From: Spirochaetaceae bacterium
Lineage (GTDB): Bacteria > Spirochaetota > Spirochaetia > Treponematales > Rectinemataceae
Length of the DNA: 64,000 nucleotides
Reading direction: 5' to 3'
Assembly: GCA_026418115.1 (NCBI GenBank)
Contig: JAOABY010000001.1
Coordinates: forward strand, 62,001-126,000
A program made the translations under genes and the position numbers. Numbering within the stretch: position 1 is the stretch's first letter; each line of letters opens with the position of its first letter. Positions 62,850 through 64,000 of this stretch are shown here, in pieces. The notes under the pieces are model-generated. The model had not been told where the DNA came from and ran no database searches. It saw only the letters and a list, made by a program, of their open reading frames with translations.

Positions 62850-63857
62850 TCACTTGTTCTCGCTGGTATAGAAAGGCGTACTTGCCGGCGCACGCAGATA
62901 CCGCTTCAGTTCTTCATCGAGCTTGAAAATGGTGACTGACAGACCCGCCATTTCCATGGAAGTCGCAAATTCTCCCACATGAGGCATGAAGACCTTCACG
63001 CCACGTGCAGCAAGCAACTTTGCCACGGCACGATACACGATCAGAAGCTCTTCCAGAGGAGTTGCGCCCAGACCATTCACCATGACAGAAACCTCTGATC
63101 CCTCATTCAGTTCGAGCTCCGCAGCAATCTTGTCAAATATCAGACTTGCCACCGCATCAGCAGTCATCATCTCTCTGACTTCGATCCCTGGCTCACCGTG
63201 AATGCCCATACCAATTTCGATCTCATTTTCTTTGATACTGAATGTAGGCTTGCCTACCTGTGGCACGACGCAGGGGCTCAGTGCTACACCCATTGTCCTG
63301 ATGTTGTCGAGAGCCTTCTGCGCTACCGCAGCTACCTGGTCGAGATTGAGGCCTTCCTCTGCTGCCGCACCTGCAACCTTGAATGCGTACACCATGCCTG
63401 CAACTCCCCGTCGCTTTTCCGCCATCTCAGGAGGACTGGAGGCAACATCATCACGGACACGCACCGTCTTCGTCTTGATATCCTCGAACTCGGCCATCTC
63501 GCAGGCCATGTCGAAATTGAGGTTGTCGCCACCATAGTTGCCATAGAGACAGAGCACACCTGCACCGCTGTCCACAGCCTTGATCATCTCGAACATCTTC
63601 TGGGAAGAGGGAGAAGCGAAGACGTTGCCAACCGCGCATCCATCCAGCATGCCCCTGCCCACATATCCCAGAAAGACCGGCAGATGACCCGAACCGCCAC
63701 CAGTGACGATGGCTACCTTGCCGGGACGCGCAGGTGGATTCCTCAGCACGATGCGACTGTCTCCATTGTGCAGCCGAAGGCGGTCTCCATATGCCATCAT
63801 GATGCCTTCGATAACCTCTTCAACGAAGTCTTCCGGCTTGTTGATCAGCTTTCTCAT
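62850..63857 (-). CDS. dhaK: Dihydroxyacetone kinase subunit DhaK (substrate-binding)
   Basis: 335 residues. MRKLINKPEDFVEEVIEGIM, VTGGGSGHLPVFLGYVG, LLCLYGNYGGDNLNFDMA-type segment, and GIHGEPGIEV with the His that forms a hemiaminal with dihydroxyacetone. SD GAGGAGGAGG before ATG 63857. Confidence 0.94.
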   Translation of the reverse strand: MRKLINKPEDFVEEVIEGIMMAYGDRLRLHNGDSRIVLRNPPARPGKVAIVTGGGSGHLPVFLGYVGRGMLDGCAVGNVFASPSSQKMFEMIKAVDSGAGVLCLYGNYGGDNLNFDMACEMAEFEDIKTKTVRVRDDVASSPPEMAEKRRGVAGMVYAFKVAGAAAEEGLNLDQVAAVAQKALDNIRTMGVALSPCVVPQVGKPTFSIKENEIEIGMGIHGEPGIEVREMMTADAVASLIFDKIAAELELNEGSEVSVMVNGLGATPLEELLIVYRAVAKLLAARGVKVFMPHVGEFATSMEMAGLSVTIFKLDEELKRYLRAPASTPFYTSENK

Positions 63858-63879
63858 AGAATTCCTCCTCCTCGTGGCT

Positions 63880-64000
63880 TCATTCTCCCAGATATGCTCT
63901 CCGCACCTCATCGTTGTGCAGAAGGTCAACGCCCCGTCCCTGCTGTGTAATGCGACCATTGACCAGCACATAGCCGCGGTCCGCTACCTGCAGGGCCATT
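63880..64000 (-). CDS. C-terminus of a LivF-type ABC transporter ATPase (runs off the right edge)
   Basis: 40 codons: [20 protein letters not shown], then [16 protein letters not shown] and stop. This is the end signature of LivF, the ATPase of branched-chain amino-acid/urea-type ABC importers. It sits 22 nt before dhaK in the same direction, so the importer and dhaKL may be one operon. Confidence 0.8.
   Translation of the reverse strand, partial: MALQVADRGYVLVNGRITQQGRGVDLLHNDEVRRAYLGE

Noticed and set aside
1-64000. CRISPR arrays or rRNA genes
   Set aside because: No regularly spaced repeats and no rRNA-like sequence seen on reading through the window.

Overview
The window reads as chromosomal DNA of a Gram-negative (diderm), probably anaerobic bacterium of intermediate GC. 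Diderm signs are an outer-membrane usher, a large outer-membrane barrel protein and a lipoprotein. Anaerobic signs are an Na+-NQR complex, an aldehyde:ferredoxin oxidoreductase, an Fe-S serine dehydratase, a rubrerythrin-like protein and Fe-dependent alcohol dehydrogenase. Several signal peptides end in a short aliphatic stretch followed by AQ or GQ, which together with the Opp set and the HTH-receiver regulator suggests a spirochaete (Spirochaetota). That assignment is an inference from style, not from a marker gene; there is no rRNA in the window.

Layout. 1-3.2 kb: start of glycerol kinase, an rRNA methylase gene interrupted by an in-frame TAG, and pyruvate kinase. 3.4-8.3 kb: a fluoride channel and an nqrBCDEF operon that lacks nqrA. 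8.4-12.2 kb: znuA-znuC-znuB-zur, with two operator sites lying exactly on the znuA promoter, and a divergent ferritin-like gene. 12.3-14.4 kb: an MFS transporter, a TrpR-type repressor with an apparently leaderless mRNA, and a small membrane protein. 14.4-20.2 kb: a complete archaic-type chaperone-usher locus (usher, chaperone, four SCPU-like pilin subunits). 20.4-26.4 kb: oligopeptide ABC transporter oppABCDF, each end punctuated by terminators. 26.8-33.9 kb: Fe-alcohol dehydrogenase, sbcCD, aldo/keto reductase. 33.9-38.9 kb: a gamma-glutamyltransferase / DUF6305-like / TRAP-large-permease / 47-residue membrane protein / AstE-like deacylase operon. 39-45 kb: lipoprotein, secernin-type C69 peptidase, and a TPR-glycosyltransferase-acyltransferase operon. 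45.2-51.1 kb: outer-membrane barrel protein with a structured leader, Tex, an HTH-receiver regulator and a macrodomain protein.

51.1-58.7 kb: tRNA-Gly(CCC) followed by a 7.5-kb block that ends in a perfect 34-bp copy of the tRNA 3' half. This is the classical scar of integration at a tRNA gene. The block carries a DapA-family aldolase, AOR, a MoaD-like sulfur carrier, a GntR regulator with two DNA-binding domains, Fe-S L-serine dehydratase and a dicarboxylate/amino-acid symporter; no integrase remains. 58.7-64 kb: further amino-acid and three-carbon catabolism (cupin-like protein, Asp/Glu racemase family, VOC protein, cysteine desulfidase family, DhaL, DhaK) and the end of a LivF-type ATPase.

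The most interesting systems are the chaperone-usher locus (unexpected if the host is a spirochaete), the tRNA-Gly-flanked AOR/serine island, the G-run-rich hairpin leader ahead of the outer-membrane protein, and a recurring pattern of -10 boxes 6-9 nt ahead of start codons without a ribosome-binding site (glpK, MFS, trpR, tex).
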